Positions 56,401 to 64,000 of a stretch of 64,000 nucleotides of DNA are shown piece after piece. Within the stretch, counting starts at the first letter, position 1; each line of letters begins with the position of its first letter. The translations under genes and the position numbers were made by a program. Under the pieces are notes generated by a model, which saw only the letters and a list, made by a program, of their open reading frames with translations, made no database searches and was not told the DNA's origin. The stretch is from Pseudohalioglobus sediminis (GTDB lineage: Bacteria; Pseudomonadota; Gammaproteobacteria; Pseudomonadales; Halieaceae). The DNA lies in NCBI RefSeq assembly GCF_008370495.1, contig NZ_VTUX01000006.1, positions 62,001 through 126,000 on the forward strand, written 5' to 3'.

Positions 56401-58332
56401 ATGTCCGAGTTTCCCACCCATCCGGTGCCAGCCAATTTCAAAGACGCTCACATCAACGCGGAGCAGTACCAGGCGATGTACAAGCGCTCCATTGATGACC
56501 CAGAGGGATTCTGGGGTGAAAAAGCGACAGAGTTCCTGAGTTGGGAACAGCCCTGGGACAAGGTCATGGAATACGACTTTGTCAAAGGTACCGCTGAATG
56601 GTTCGCCGGTGGCAAGCTGAATGTGAGCTACAACTGTATTGATCGCCACCTGCCCGAACGCGCAGACCAGACCGCGCTGATCTGGGAAGGCGATGACCCC
56701 GCCGACAGCAAGCACATCACCTACGGCGAACTGAAAGATCACGTCTGCAAACTGGCCAATGCCCTCAAGGCGAGAGGTGTGAAACGGGGTGACCGCGTTT
56801 GCATCTACATGCCCATGATTCCCGAAGCGGCCTATGCCATGCTGGCCTGCACCCGCATCGGTGCTGTTCACTCAATCGTGTTCGGTGGTTTCTCGCCCGA
56901 CGCCCTGAAAGACCGCATCCAGGATTCCGACTGCCAGACGCTGATCACCGCGGACGAAGGTGTTCGCGGCGGCCGCAAGGTTCCGCTCAAGGTCAACGCC
57001 GACAAGGCCCTGGAATCCTGCCCCAACGTGCACACCTGCCTGGTGGTGAAGCGGACCGGTGGCGACGTGGCCTGGAACGATGATCGCGACGTCTGGTACG
57101 GCGACCTGGTCGATGCACAGAGCAGTGACTGCGAGCCCGAATCCATGGACGCGGAGGATCCGCTGTTCATCCTGTACACCTCCGGCTCTACCGGCAAGCC
57201 CAAGGGCGTGCTGCACACCACCGGCGGTTACCTGCTGCAGGCGAGCATGACCTTCAAGTACGCCTTCGACTATCGCGAGGGAGAGATCTACTGGTGCACC
57301 GCCGATGTGGGCTGGGTCACGGGCCACAGCTACATCGTCTACGGCCCGCTCGCCAATGGCGCCATCACCCTGATGTTTGAAGGCGTGCCGACTTACCCGG
57401 ACGCGGGACGCTGCTGGGAAATTGTCGACAAGCACCAGGTCAACACTTTCTACACCGCACCGACCGCGATCCGCGCCCTGCAGGCCGTTGGCGACGAACC
57501 GGTCACCCGTTCTTCACGCGCCAGCCTGCGTCTGCTTGGCACCGTGGGTGAGCCGATCAACCCGGAAGCCTGGGAATGGTATCACCGCGTGGTCGGCGAC
57601 GGCCGCTGCCCCATCATCGATACCTGGTGGCAAACCGAAACCGGTGCGCACATGATCACGCCGCTGCCGGGCGCCACACCACTGAAACCGGGGTCGGCCA
57701 CCATGCCTTTCTTTGGCGTCGACCTGGCGCTGCTCAACGAGGACGGCTCCGAAATCGAAGGAGCGGGCGCGGGATACCTGGTTATCAAGGCCTCGTGGCC
57801 AAGCCAGATCCGCAGCGTATATGGTGATCACCAGCGCATGGTGGACACCTACTTCAGTAACTACCCCGGCTACTACTTTACCGGCGACGGCGCCTCGCGC
57901 GACGAGGACGGCTACTACTGGATTACTGGCCGCGTGGACGATGTACTCAACGTCTCCGGACACCGCATGGGTACCGCGGAAGTAGAGAGCGCCCTGGTGC
58001 TGCACGACGATATCGCCGAAGCCGCCGTGGTGGGCTTCCCGCACGATATCAAGGGCCAGGGCATCTATGCCTACGTCACCCCGATGCAGGGTGTGGAGCC
58101 CAGCGAGGAGCTGCGACAGGAGCTGATACAGCTCTGCGTGAAGGAAATCGGCCCCATCGCCAAGCCGGATATCATCCAGTGGGCGCCAGGGCTTCCCAAG
58201 ACCCGTTCCGGCAAAATCATGCGCCGTATCCTGCGCAAGATCGCCGAAAACGAGCTGGACAGCCTGGGGGATACCAGCACCCTGGCTGACCCCTCAGTGG
58301 TGGACAGCCTGGTGGAAAACCGGCCCGGCTGA
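56401..58332 (+). CDS. acs: Acetyl-CoA synthetase
   Basis: 643 aa from the ATG at 56401. Makes acetyl-CoA from acetate and ATP through acetyl-AMP. ANL-family motifs: [58 protein letters not shown] and the C-terminal [16 protein letters not shown], whose Lys is the usual acetylation control point. In Pseudomonas, acs-type genes answer to CbrAB/Crc; whether this one does is not shown. Confidence 0.97.
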   Translation: MSEFPTHPVPANFKDAHINAEQYQAMYKRSIDDPEGFWGEKATEFLSWEQPWDKVMEYDFVKGTAEWFAGGKLNVSYNCIDRHLPERADQTALIWEGDDPADSKHITYGELKDHVCKLANALKARGVKRGDRVCIYMPMIPEAAYAMLACTRIGAVHSIVFGGFSPDALKDRIQDSDCQTLITADEGVRGGRKVPLKVNADKALESCPNVHTCLVVKRTGGDVAWNDDRDVWYGDLVDAQSSDCEPESMDAEDPLFILYTSGSTGKPKGVLHTTGGYLLQASMTFKYAFDYREGEIYWCTADVGWVTGHSYIVYGPLANGAITLMFEGVPTYPDAGRCWEIVDKHQVNTFYTAPTAIRALQAVGDEPVTRSSRASLRLLGTVGEPINPEAWEWYHRVVGDGRCPIIDTWWQTETGAHMITPLPGATPLKPGSATMPFFGVDLALLNEDGSEIEGAGAGYLVIKASWPSQIRSVYGDHQRMVDTYFSNYPGYYFTGDGASRDEDGYYWITGRVDDVLNVSGHRMGTAEVESALVLHDDIAEAAVVGFPHDIKGQGIYAYVTPMQGVEPSEELRQELIQLCVKEIGPIAKPDIIQWAPGLPKTRSGKIMRRILRKIAENELDSLGDTSTLADPSVVDSLVENRPG

Positions 58333-58355
58333 TCAACACTGGAGTGAGACCACGG

Positions 58356-58382
58356 ATGGGGCCTACAAGGCCCCATTTTTTT
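58356..58382 (+). terminator. Rho-independent terminator after acs
   Basis: ATGGGGCCT / AGGCCCCAT stem (nine pairs, ACA loop) at 58356-58376, running directly into a T-run to 58382. It starts 24 bases past the acs stop. Confidence 0.95.
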
Positions 58383-58456
58383 GCCCCGGGGTCATCACCG
58401 CTGACCGGGGCCCGGGCTGCCTGCGCTGCAAGATCCCCTGCCACAGCGCGCACTAA

Positions 58457-58490
58457 CAAAAAAGGGGAGGCGCCTGGCGGCGCCTCCCCT
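58457..58490 (-). terminator. Rho-independent terminator after pnp
   Basis: 12-pair stem AGGGGAGGCGCC / GGCGCCTCCCCT (58463-58490, four-base loop), followed on the minus strand by a T-run (plus-strand A run at about 58458-58463). It ends the infB-to-pnp run 35 bases after pnp. Confidence 0.95.
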
Positions 58491-58525
58491 CTTCGGGATC
58501 GATGTTGTGCTTGAGTCGCGGGGAA

Positions 58526-60655
58526 TTAGTCCTCCGACTCCTCCAGCACAATCTCCTCGTCGGCCACGACTTCATCTTCAAGCAGTTCCTTGATGGAAAG
58601 CTTGATGCGGCCACGCTGGTCCACGTCCAGCACCTTCACGCGGACTTCATCGCCCTCGCTGAGGTGATCGGAAACGCTTTCCACGCGCTCGTTGGCAATC
58701 TGCGAGATGTGCACCAGGCCGTCCTTGCCAGGCAGGATGTTCACGAACGCGCCAAAGTCGACGATACGCGCCACCTTACCGGTGTACACGGCGCCTACTT
58801 CCGCCTCTGCAGTGATTTCCTCGATCATGCCTACCGCCTTGTCGCGCGCGGCCTGGTCCTGGCCGAAGACGCGGACAGTACCGTCGTCATCGATATCGAC
58901 AGTCGCGCCAGACTCTTCGGTGATGGAGCGGATAGTCGCGCCGCCCTTGCCGATGATGTCGCGGATCTTGTCCGAATCCACCTTCAGGGTCACCATGGAA
59001 GGTGCGTTCTCGGAAGTCACCTGACGGCCTTCGGCGATGACCTGGTTCATCTGACCCAGGATGTGCAGGCGCGCCTGCTGGGCCTGCTCCAGGGCAGTCT
59101 CCATGATCTGGGAGGTAATGCCCTCGATCTTGATGTCCATCTGCAGCGCGGTCACACCCTCAGCGGTACCGGCCACTTTGAAGTCCATATCACCGAGGTG
59201 GTCTTCGTCACCCAGGATATCGGTCAGTACCGCAAACTGGTTGCCGTCCTTGACCAGGCCCATGGCGATACCTGCCACAGGTGCCTTCAGCGGTACACCG
59301 GCAGCCATCAGCGACATGGAGCCGACACACACCGACGCCATGGAGCTGGAACCGTTGGATTCGGTAATCTCTGATACCAGGCGCACGGTGTAGGGAAATT
59401 CCTCTTCACCCGGCAGCACTGCCGCCAGACCGCGGCGTGCCAAACGCCCGTGACCGACTTCGCGGCGGCTGGTGAAGCCTACGCGGCCCGCCTCGCCCAC
59501 GGAGTAGGGAGGGAAGTTGTAGTGCAGCATGAACGGGTCACGACGCTCACCTTCCAGGGCATCGATGATCTGCGCGTCACGGGTAGATCCCAGTGTCACG
59601 GCGCCGATTGCCTGGGTCTCGCCGCGAGTGAACAGGGCGGAACCGTGAGCCTTGGGCAGGACGTCAACTTCACAGGCGATAGCCCGCACCGTGCGCGTGT
59701 CGCGGCCATCGATGCGCGGCTCGCCAGCGAGAATACGCTTGCGCACCAGGTTCTTTTCAACTTTCTTGAACAGCTCTTTCACTGCGTCCGCAGAGGGGCC
59801 GTCTTCAGAGGCCAGTGCCGCGACGGCAGCGTCGCGGATCTCGCCGACGCGCGCGTAACGCTCGGACTTGTCAGTGATGCGATAGGCTTCGCCCAGGTCT
59901 GCCTTGCACTGCGCTTCGACTGCAGCCAGCAACTCCTCGTTAACCGGTGTCGCCTGCCAGTCCCAGCGCGGCTTGCCAGCCTCGGCGACCAGCTCGTTGA
60001 TCGCCTGGATGACGGCCTGCATTTCCTGGTGTGCGAACAAAACTGCGCCCAGCATCTGGTCTTCAGTCAGTTCCTTGGCTTCGGATTCCACCATCAATAC
60101 GGCGTCAGAAGTGCCAGCTACCACCATGTCCAGCTTGGACGATTGCAGTTGTTCGTAGGTGGGGTTCAGCAGGTAGCCGTGCTCTTCGTTGAAACCAACG
60201 CGGGCGCCGCCGATGGGCCCGTTGAAGGGCGCGCCTGAAATGGCCAGTGCGGCCGAGGTGCCGATCATCGCGGGGATGTCCGGGTCGATGTGCTTGTCCG
60301 CCGACATCACGGTACAAACCACCTGAACTTCATTCATGAAGCCGTCGGGAAACAGCGGACGAATGGGCCGGTCAATCAGACGGCTGGTCAGGGTTTCCTT
60401 TTCGCTTGGACGCGCCTCACGCTTGAAAAAGCCGCCGGGGATCTTACCCACGGAGTAGGTCTTCTCAACGTAGTGCACTGCCAGCGGGAAGAAGTCGCGA
60501 CCTTCGCGCTGGGTCTTTTCTGCAACCACGGTGCAGAGAACCGAGGTGTTTTCGACAGTTACCAGAACCGCACCGGTTGCCTGCCTGGCAATACGGCCGG
60601 TTTCCAGGGTGACTGTCTGGCCACCATACTGGAACGTTTTTCTTACTGGATTCAC
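58526..60655 (-). CDS. pnp: Polynucleotide phosphorylase
   Basis: 709 aa. 3'-to-5' phosphorolytic exoribonuclease of the degradosome. Two RNase PH domains, then KH ([23 protein letters not shown]) and S1 ([31 protein letters not shown]), and an acidic tail. GTG start with GGAG six bases upstream. The rpsO-pnp spacer (60656-60730) has an imperfect GC-rich stem that may be the RNase III/PNPase autoregulation site known in E. coli. Confidence 0.98.
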   Translation of the reverse strand: MNPVRKTFQYGGQTVTLETGRIARQATGAVLVTVENTSVLCTVVAEKTQREGRDFFPLAVHYVEKTYSVGKIPGGFFKREARPSEKETLTSRLIDRPIRPLFPDGFMNEVQVVCTVMSADKHIDPDIPAMIGTSAALAISGAPFNGPIGGARVGFNEEHGYLLNPTYEQLQSSKLDMVVAGTSDAVLMVESEAKELTEDQMLGAVLFAHQEMQAVIQAINELVAEAGKPRWDWQATPVNEELLAAVEAQCKADLGEAYRITDKSERYARVGEIRDAAVAALASEDGPSADAVKELFKKVEKNLVRKRILAGEPRIDGRDTRTVRAIACEVDVLPKAHGSALFTRGETQAIGAVTLGSTRDAQIIDALEGERRDPFMLHYNFPPYSVGEAGRVGFTSRREVGHGRLARRGLAAVLPGEEEFPYTVRLVSEITESNGSSSMASVCVGSMSLMAAGVPLKAPVAGIAMGLVKDGNQFAVLTDILGDEDHLGDMDFKVAGTAEGVTALQMDIKIEGITSQIMETALEQAQQARLHILGQMNQVIAEGRQVTSENAPSMVTLKVDSDKIRDIIGKGGATIRSITEESGATVDIDDDGTVRVFGQDQAARDKAVGMIEEITAEAEVGAVYTGKVARIVDFGAFVNILPGKDGLVHISQIANERVESVSDHLSEGDEVRVKVLDVDQRGRIKLSIKELLEDEVVADEEIVLEESED

Positions 60656-60730
60656 TATTTTTCTCCAATTCTGAATATGACTACCGGGGGGACGGCCATG
60701 CGGCCCTTTGCCCCCGGCAGCAGGTATAAC

Positions 60731-61000
60731 TTATCGACGCAGACCGAGTCGCTTGATCAGGTCGCTGTAGCGCGTTACGTCTTTGCGCTTGAGATAGTCC
60801 AGCAGCTTGCGGCGCTGGTTTACCATGCGGATCAGGCCGCGGCGGGAGTGGTGGTCGTGCTTGTGCGATTTGAAGTGCTCCTGCAGCTGCTCGATATTTG
60901 CTGTCAGCAGTGCTACCTGAACTTCAGGGGAGCCTGTATCGCCCTCGCCTACCTGGTACTCTTTAACGATTGCTGCTTTCTTTTCAGCATTCAAAGCCAT
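60731..61000 (-). CDS. rpsO: 30S ribosomal protein S15
   Basis: 89 aa, standard length. Binds 16S r[58 protein letters not shown] is the S15 core. Between truB and pnp, as in most gammaproteobacteria. The 93-base spacer upstream has a weak stem followed by CTCTTTTTA, perhaps a partial terminator. Confidence 0.99.
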   Translation of the reverse strand: MALNAEKKAAIVKEYQVGEGDTGSPEVQVALLTANIEQLQEHFKSHKHDHHSRRGLIRMVNQRRKLLDYLKRKDVTRYSDLIKRLGLRR

Positions 61001-61093
61001 TTTCTATTCCTCTTGAATAATCTGCCTCAGGCGGTATCCCACCCTTCATTGATAAAAAGAGCCTGTCCGTGCAGATTGACAGACAGGTTCGCG

Positions 61094-62023
61094 TCACCCT
61101 CCGGTGACTACCAGCCGACGCGGCGCTACACGCCCGTCGTCCAATATTTCTCCTACACCCAGGAACTCACCAGAGTCAAGGGCGATGCGCACCATACCAT
61201 TACAGGGCGCATTTGGCACCAGTACCGGCTGGCCCTGGCGCATGTAAAAACCGGCTGATTCGCTCAGGGCTACCAGGGGCAGCGCCTTCACCGCGGTGTC
61301 TGCGGGCATCAGCAGCTGGTCCATCTTCGCCAGCTCGTCGTTCTGTTTCAGCGCCTCCAGCATCTCCAGTGTGACGCTTTGCTCAAGGCCAAAGGGGCCT
61401 GCCTGTGTGCGCCTCAGCGCGCTCACGTAAGCCCCGCAACCGAGGGCCTCACCCAGGTCTTCCGCGATAGAGCGCACGTAGGTGCCCTTGCTGCACTCCA
61501 GGTATATATCGACAACCGGCGCCGGGCCGGGTCGAAAATCGCGCAGTTCCAGCCTGTGAATTACCACCCGGCGCGATTCTCGCTCTACCTCAATGCCCTT
61601 GCGCGCCAGCTTGTACAGCGGCTGACCGTCTTTCTTGATCGCGGAGAACATGGATGGCACTTGTTCAATTTCTCCGCGGAAACCCGCCAGGGCGCTTTCC
61701 ACGTCAGCGGCAGTCACCGCCGTGGCATCGCGCGTTTCCAGCACGCTGCCTTCCGCATCACCGCTGTCGGTGGTGGTGCCCAGCACAAAGCTGCTCTCGT
61801 AGGCCTTGTCGGCGTCCAGCAAATACTGGGAAAACTTGGTCGCCTCGCCGAAACACAGCGGCAGCACACCGGTGGCAAGCGGGTCGAGACTACCCGTGTG
61901 CCCGGCCTTGGCGGCGAAAAACAGGCGCTTGGCCGTTTGCAAAGCCTGGTTGGAGCTCAAACCCTGCGGCTTGTCCAACACGAGAATCCCGTTCACGGGA
62001 CGCCCGCGCCGGCGCCTCGCCAC
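61094..62023 (-). CDS. truB: tRNA pseudouridine-55 synthase
   Basis: 309 aa. Makes pseudouridine 55 in tRNA. Catalytic Asp in [23 protein letters not shown]; the thumb loop and C-terminal PUA-like part follow. GTG start at 62023, three bases after the rbfA stop. Confidence 0.97.
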   Translation of the reverse strand: MARRRRGRPVNGILVLDKPQGLSSNQALQTAKRLFFAAKAGHTGSLDPLATGVLPLCFGEATKFSQYLLDADKAYESSFVLGTTTDSGDAEGSVLETRDATAVTAADVESALAGFRGEIEQVPSMFSAIKKDGQPLYKLARKGIEVERESRRVVIHRLELRDFRPGPAPVVDIYLECSKGTYVRSIAEDLGEALGCGAYVSALRRTQAGPFGLEQSVTLEMLEALKQNDELAKMDQLLMPADTAVKALPLVALSESAGFYMRQGQPVLVPNAPCNGMVRIALDSGEFLGVGEILDDGRVAPRRLVVTGG

Positions 62024-62026
62024 GGC

Positions 62027-62425
62027 TCAGGACTCCTCTGCGCTGTCGTCGCGCAATCCCAGGTCCCTGTCCGCATCAGCGGCGCGACGAATCAAATCTT
62101 CAAGATCGCGGCCATGACCGACGCTGGTATCAAAGTAAAAGCGCAAATTCGGCACACTGCGCATGCTGCTGTCTTTCGACAACTGGCTGCGCAGGAACCC
62201 CGCCGCCCGGTTCAGGGCTTCGGTGGTCTCGGCGGCCTGCTCAGCAGTATCCGCGTCCATCTTGGTGTAATACACCCGCGCATGCCCGAGGTCACGACTC
62301 ACGTCGACTCCGGTGACACTGACCATACCAACGCGGGGGTCACGGACCTCAGTCTGGATCAGTGTGGCCAGCTCACGCTGCAGATAGTCGGCAACGCGCT
62401 GGGTTCTGGCATATTCCTTGGCCAT
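62027..62425 (-). CDS. rbfA: Ribosome-binding factor A
   Basis: 132 aa. 30S maturation and cold adaptation factor. RTQRVADYLQRELATLIQTEVRDPRVGMVSVTGVDVSRDLGHARVYYT is the KH-like RbfA fold. It lies 21 bases after infB and three before truB. Confidence 0.97.
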   Translation of the reverse strand: MAKEYARTQRVADYLQRELATLIQTEVRDPRVGMVSVTGVDVSRDLGHARVYYTKMDADTAEQAAETTEALNRAAGFLRSQLSKDSSMRSVPNLRFYFDTSVGHGRDLEDLIRRAADADRDLGLRDDSAEES

Positions 62426-62446
62426 GGCTGGCGACGACGTTCCCGA

Positions 62447-64000
62447 TTACAGGGAACGCGCAATTTCCTTCACTTCGAACACTTCGATGAGGTCACCGAC
62501 CTTCACATCCGTGTAATTCTTCACGCCGATACCACACTCCATGCCGTTACGGACTTCGTTGGCATCGTCCTTGAAGCGACGCAGTGACTCCAGTTCGCCT
62601 TCGTATATCACCACGTTATCGCGCAATACGCGTATTGGCTTGGAGCGATAAACGGTGCCCTCGGTCACCATGCAGCCAGCAATCTGGCCGAACTTCGGCG
62701 AGCGGAAGACATCGCGAACCTCGGCGATACCGACGATCTCCTCACGCATTTCAGGGGCCAGCATGCCGGTGAGCGCTGCCTTCACGTCATCGATGAGGTC
62801 ATAAATGACATTGTAGTAGCGCAGGTCCACGCCTTCGGCCTCTATCAGGCGACGCGCAGCGTTGTCGGCACGCACATTGAAACCAAATATTACCGCGCCC
62901 GAAGTGATCGCCAGGGTCACGTCGGTTTCGGCAATACCACCAACGCCGCCCGATACGATGTTGACTTTCACTTCCTCGTTGCCGAGGTCGAGCAGCGCGG
63001 TCTGGATAGCCTCCAGCGAGCCGCGTACGTCTGCCTTCACTACCACATTGAGGGTCTTCTTCTCACCCGCGGTCATGCTCTCGAACATATTGTCCAGCTT
63101 GGCGGCCTGCTGGCGCGCAAGCCTGGTATCGCGGTTTCTCTCTTGACGGAAATCGGCGATTTCGCGCGCGCGGCGTTCACTTTCCACGGCAGCAAACTGG
63201 TCACCTGCGTCCGGCGTGCCGTCCAGCCCGAGAATCTCCACCGGTATGGACGGGCCCGCCTCTTCGATTGGCTGCCCATTCTCATCCAGCATCGCCCTGA
63301 CGCGGCCGTACTGCACACCTGCCAGCACGATGTCACCCTGACGCAGGGTACCGCTCTGTACCAACAGCGAGGCCACGGGACCACGGCCCTTGTCGAGGCG
63401 GGATTCGATCACAATGCCCTGTGCAGGGACGTCGCGCGGCGCCTTCAATTCAAGCAGTTCCGACTGCAGCAGCACAGCTTCCAGCAGTTCGTTTACACCG
63501 TCTCCCGTATGCGCAGACACGGGGATGAACTGCGTATCGCCGCCCCAGTCCTCGGGGATCACGTCCTTGGCTGCGAGCTCATTTTTCACACGATCCGGAT
63601 CGGCGCCTTCCTTGTCCATCTTGTTGATGGCCACAATCAAGGGCACTTCGGCTGCCCGGGCGTGTTGTACCGCCTCCTCGGTTTGCGGCATTACGCCGTC
63701 GTCGGCAGCCACCACCAGGATCACGATATCCGTGCTCTTGGCACCCCGCGCACGCATTGCGGTGAACGCGGCGTGGCCGGGTGTATCGAGGAAAGAAATC
63801 ATGCCGTGGTCTGTGTCCACGTGATAGGCACCGATGTGCTGGGTGATACCACCGGCCTCACCAGAAGCCACATGACTTTTGCGAATGTAGTCGAGCAGCG
63901 AGGTTTTACCGTGGTCAACGTGCCCCATGACTGTCACCACCGGCGCACGCGGCTCGGGCGTACCTTCGCCTGTGTGTTGTGCCAGGGTCTCTTCGAAGCT
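62447..64000 (-). CDS. infB: Translation initiation factor IF-2 (N-terminus outside window)
   Basis: About 518 codons of the C-terminal part. GTPase domain: G1 [10 protein letters not shown]3 DTPGHAAF, G4 NKMD. Domains II-IV follow, ending [17 protein letters not shown]. The frame stays open to the right edge (reading SFEETLAQ...[17 protein letters not shown]), so the real start is beyond 64000. First of infB-rbfA-truB-rpsO-pnp. Confidence 0.98.
   Translation of the reverse strand, partial: SFEETLAQHTGEGTPEPRAPVVTVMGHVDHGKTSLLDYIRKSHVASGEAGGITQHIGAYHVDTDHGMISFLDTPGHAAFTAMRARGAKSTDIVILVVAADDGVMPQTEEAVQHARAAEVPLIVAINKMDKEGADPDRVKNELAAKDVIPEDWGGDTQFIPVSAHTGDGVNELLEAVLLQSELLELKAPRDVPAQGIVIESRLDKGRGPVASLLVQSGTLRQGDIVLAGVQYGRVRAMLDENGQPIEEAGPSIPVEILGLDGTPDAGDQFAAVESERRAREIADFRQERNRDTRLARQQAAKLDNMFESMTAGEKKTLNVVVKADVRGSLEAIQTALLDLGNEEVKVNIVSGGVGGIAETDVTLAITSGAVIFGFNVRADNAARRLIEAEGVDLRYYNVIYDLIDDVKAALTGMLAPEMREEIVGIAEVRDVFRSPKFGQIAGCMVTEGTVYRSKPIRVLRDNVVIYEGELESLRRFKDDANEVRNGMECGIGVKNYTDVKVGDLIEVFEVKEIARSL

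Noticed and set aside
61379-62587. 402-codon plus-strand open frame
   Set aside because: Antisense to truB, rbfA and the infB end, all clearly real.

Overview
The window is a chromosomal segment of a high-GC Gammaproteobacterium. Gene order matches Pseudomonas-type core blocks: phoH-ybeY-corC-lnt-leuS-lptE-holA; argG/pyrC-rnt; dksA-gluQ-cbrX-cbrA-cbrB-[crcZ]-pcnB-folK-panB-panC; acs; and infB-rbfA-truB-rpsO-pnp. Other traits (PPi-type phosphofructokinase, split imuA/imuB/dnaE2, DUF2788) lead me to infer a marine Cellvibrionales/Halieaceae-like bacterium. That lineage is an inference, not something I could search. I see no rRNA, tRNA, CRISPR array, transposase or integrase.

Layout. 1-7836: envelope, RNA and replication housekeeping operon on +, with phoH cut by the left edge. 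7840-13674: imuA and imuB, each behind a LexA box, separated by a membrane-anchored ExeA-like ATPase, an OsmC protein and a DUF2788 protein. 13685-17840: small minus-strand genes (PhnA/YjdM, a PCP_red-domain protein, YpeA, small membrane proteins, a cold-shock protein, lipocalin). 17.4-26.3 kb: accessory region of single small genes, almost all on the minus strand (three GNATs, two GFA enzymes, two VOC proteins, HAD, YdeI and orphans). Its right part (22.5-26.3 kb) has lower GC and attC-like motifs at several gene ends. 26.6-29.8 kb: dnaE2 (imuC), with a LexA operator touching its start codon. 29.8-34.8 kb: patatin, an exported PCMT, argG, pyrC, rnt. 34.9-39.7 kb: minus-strand coupled unit mpl-RND/MMPL-YkgJ-LON. 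39.9-42.1 kb: PPi-phosphofructokinase and inorganic pyrophosphatase. 42.1-44.7 kb: M15 peptidase, sfsA, aminotransferase. 44.9-56.2 kb: dksA to panC, including the CbrXAB system and a CrcZ-like small RNA. 56.4-58.3 kb: acs. 58.5-64.0 kb: pnp back to infB (cut by the right edge).

How it fits together. imuA, imuB and dnaE2 form the SOS mutasome. Here they lie in three separate transcription units over about 22 kb, yet each keeps a CTGT-N8-ACAG operator, so LexA could still co-induce them. CbrX/CbrA/CbrB with a sigma-54 promoter and an A-rich RNA between cbrB and pcnB form a carbon-catabolite-repression module of the Pseudomonas Hfq/Crc type, built here from two repeated RNA modules. The best candidates for something not well described are this two-module CrcZ-like RNA, the dispersed mutasome with a probably leaderless dnaE2, the ExeA-like protein lacking Walker B acids, and the decayed cassette-like region.
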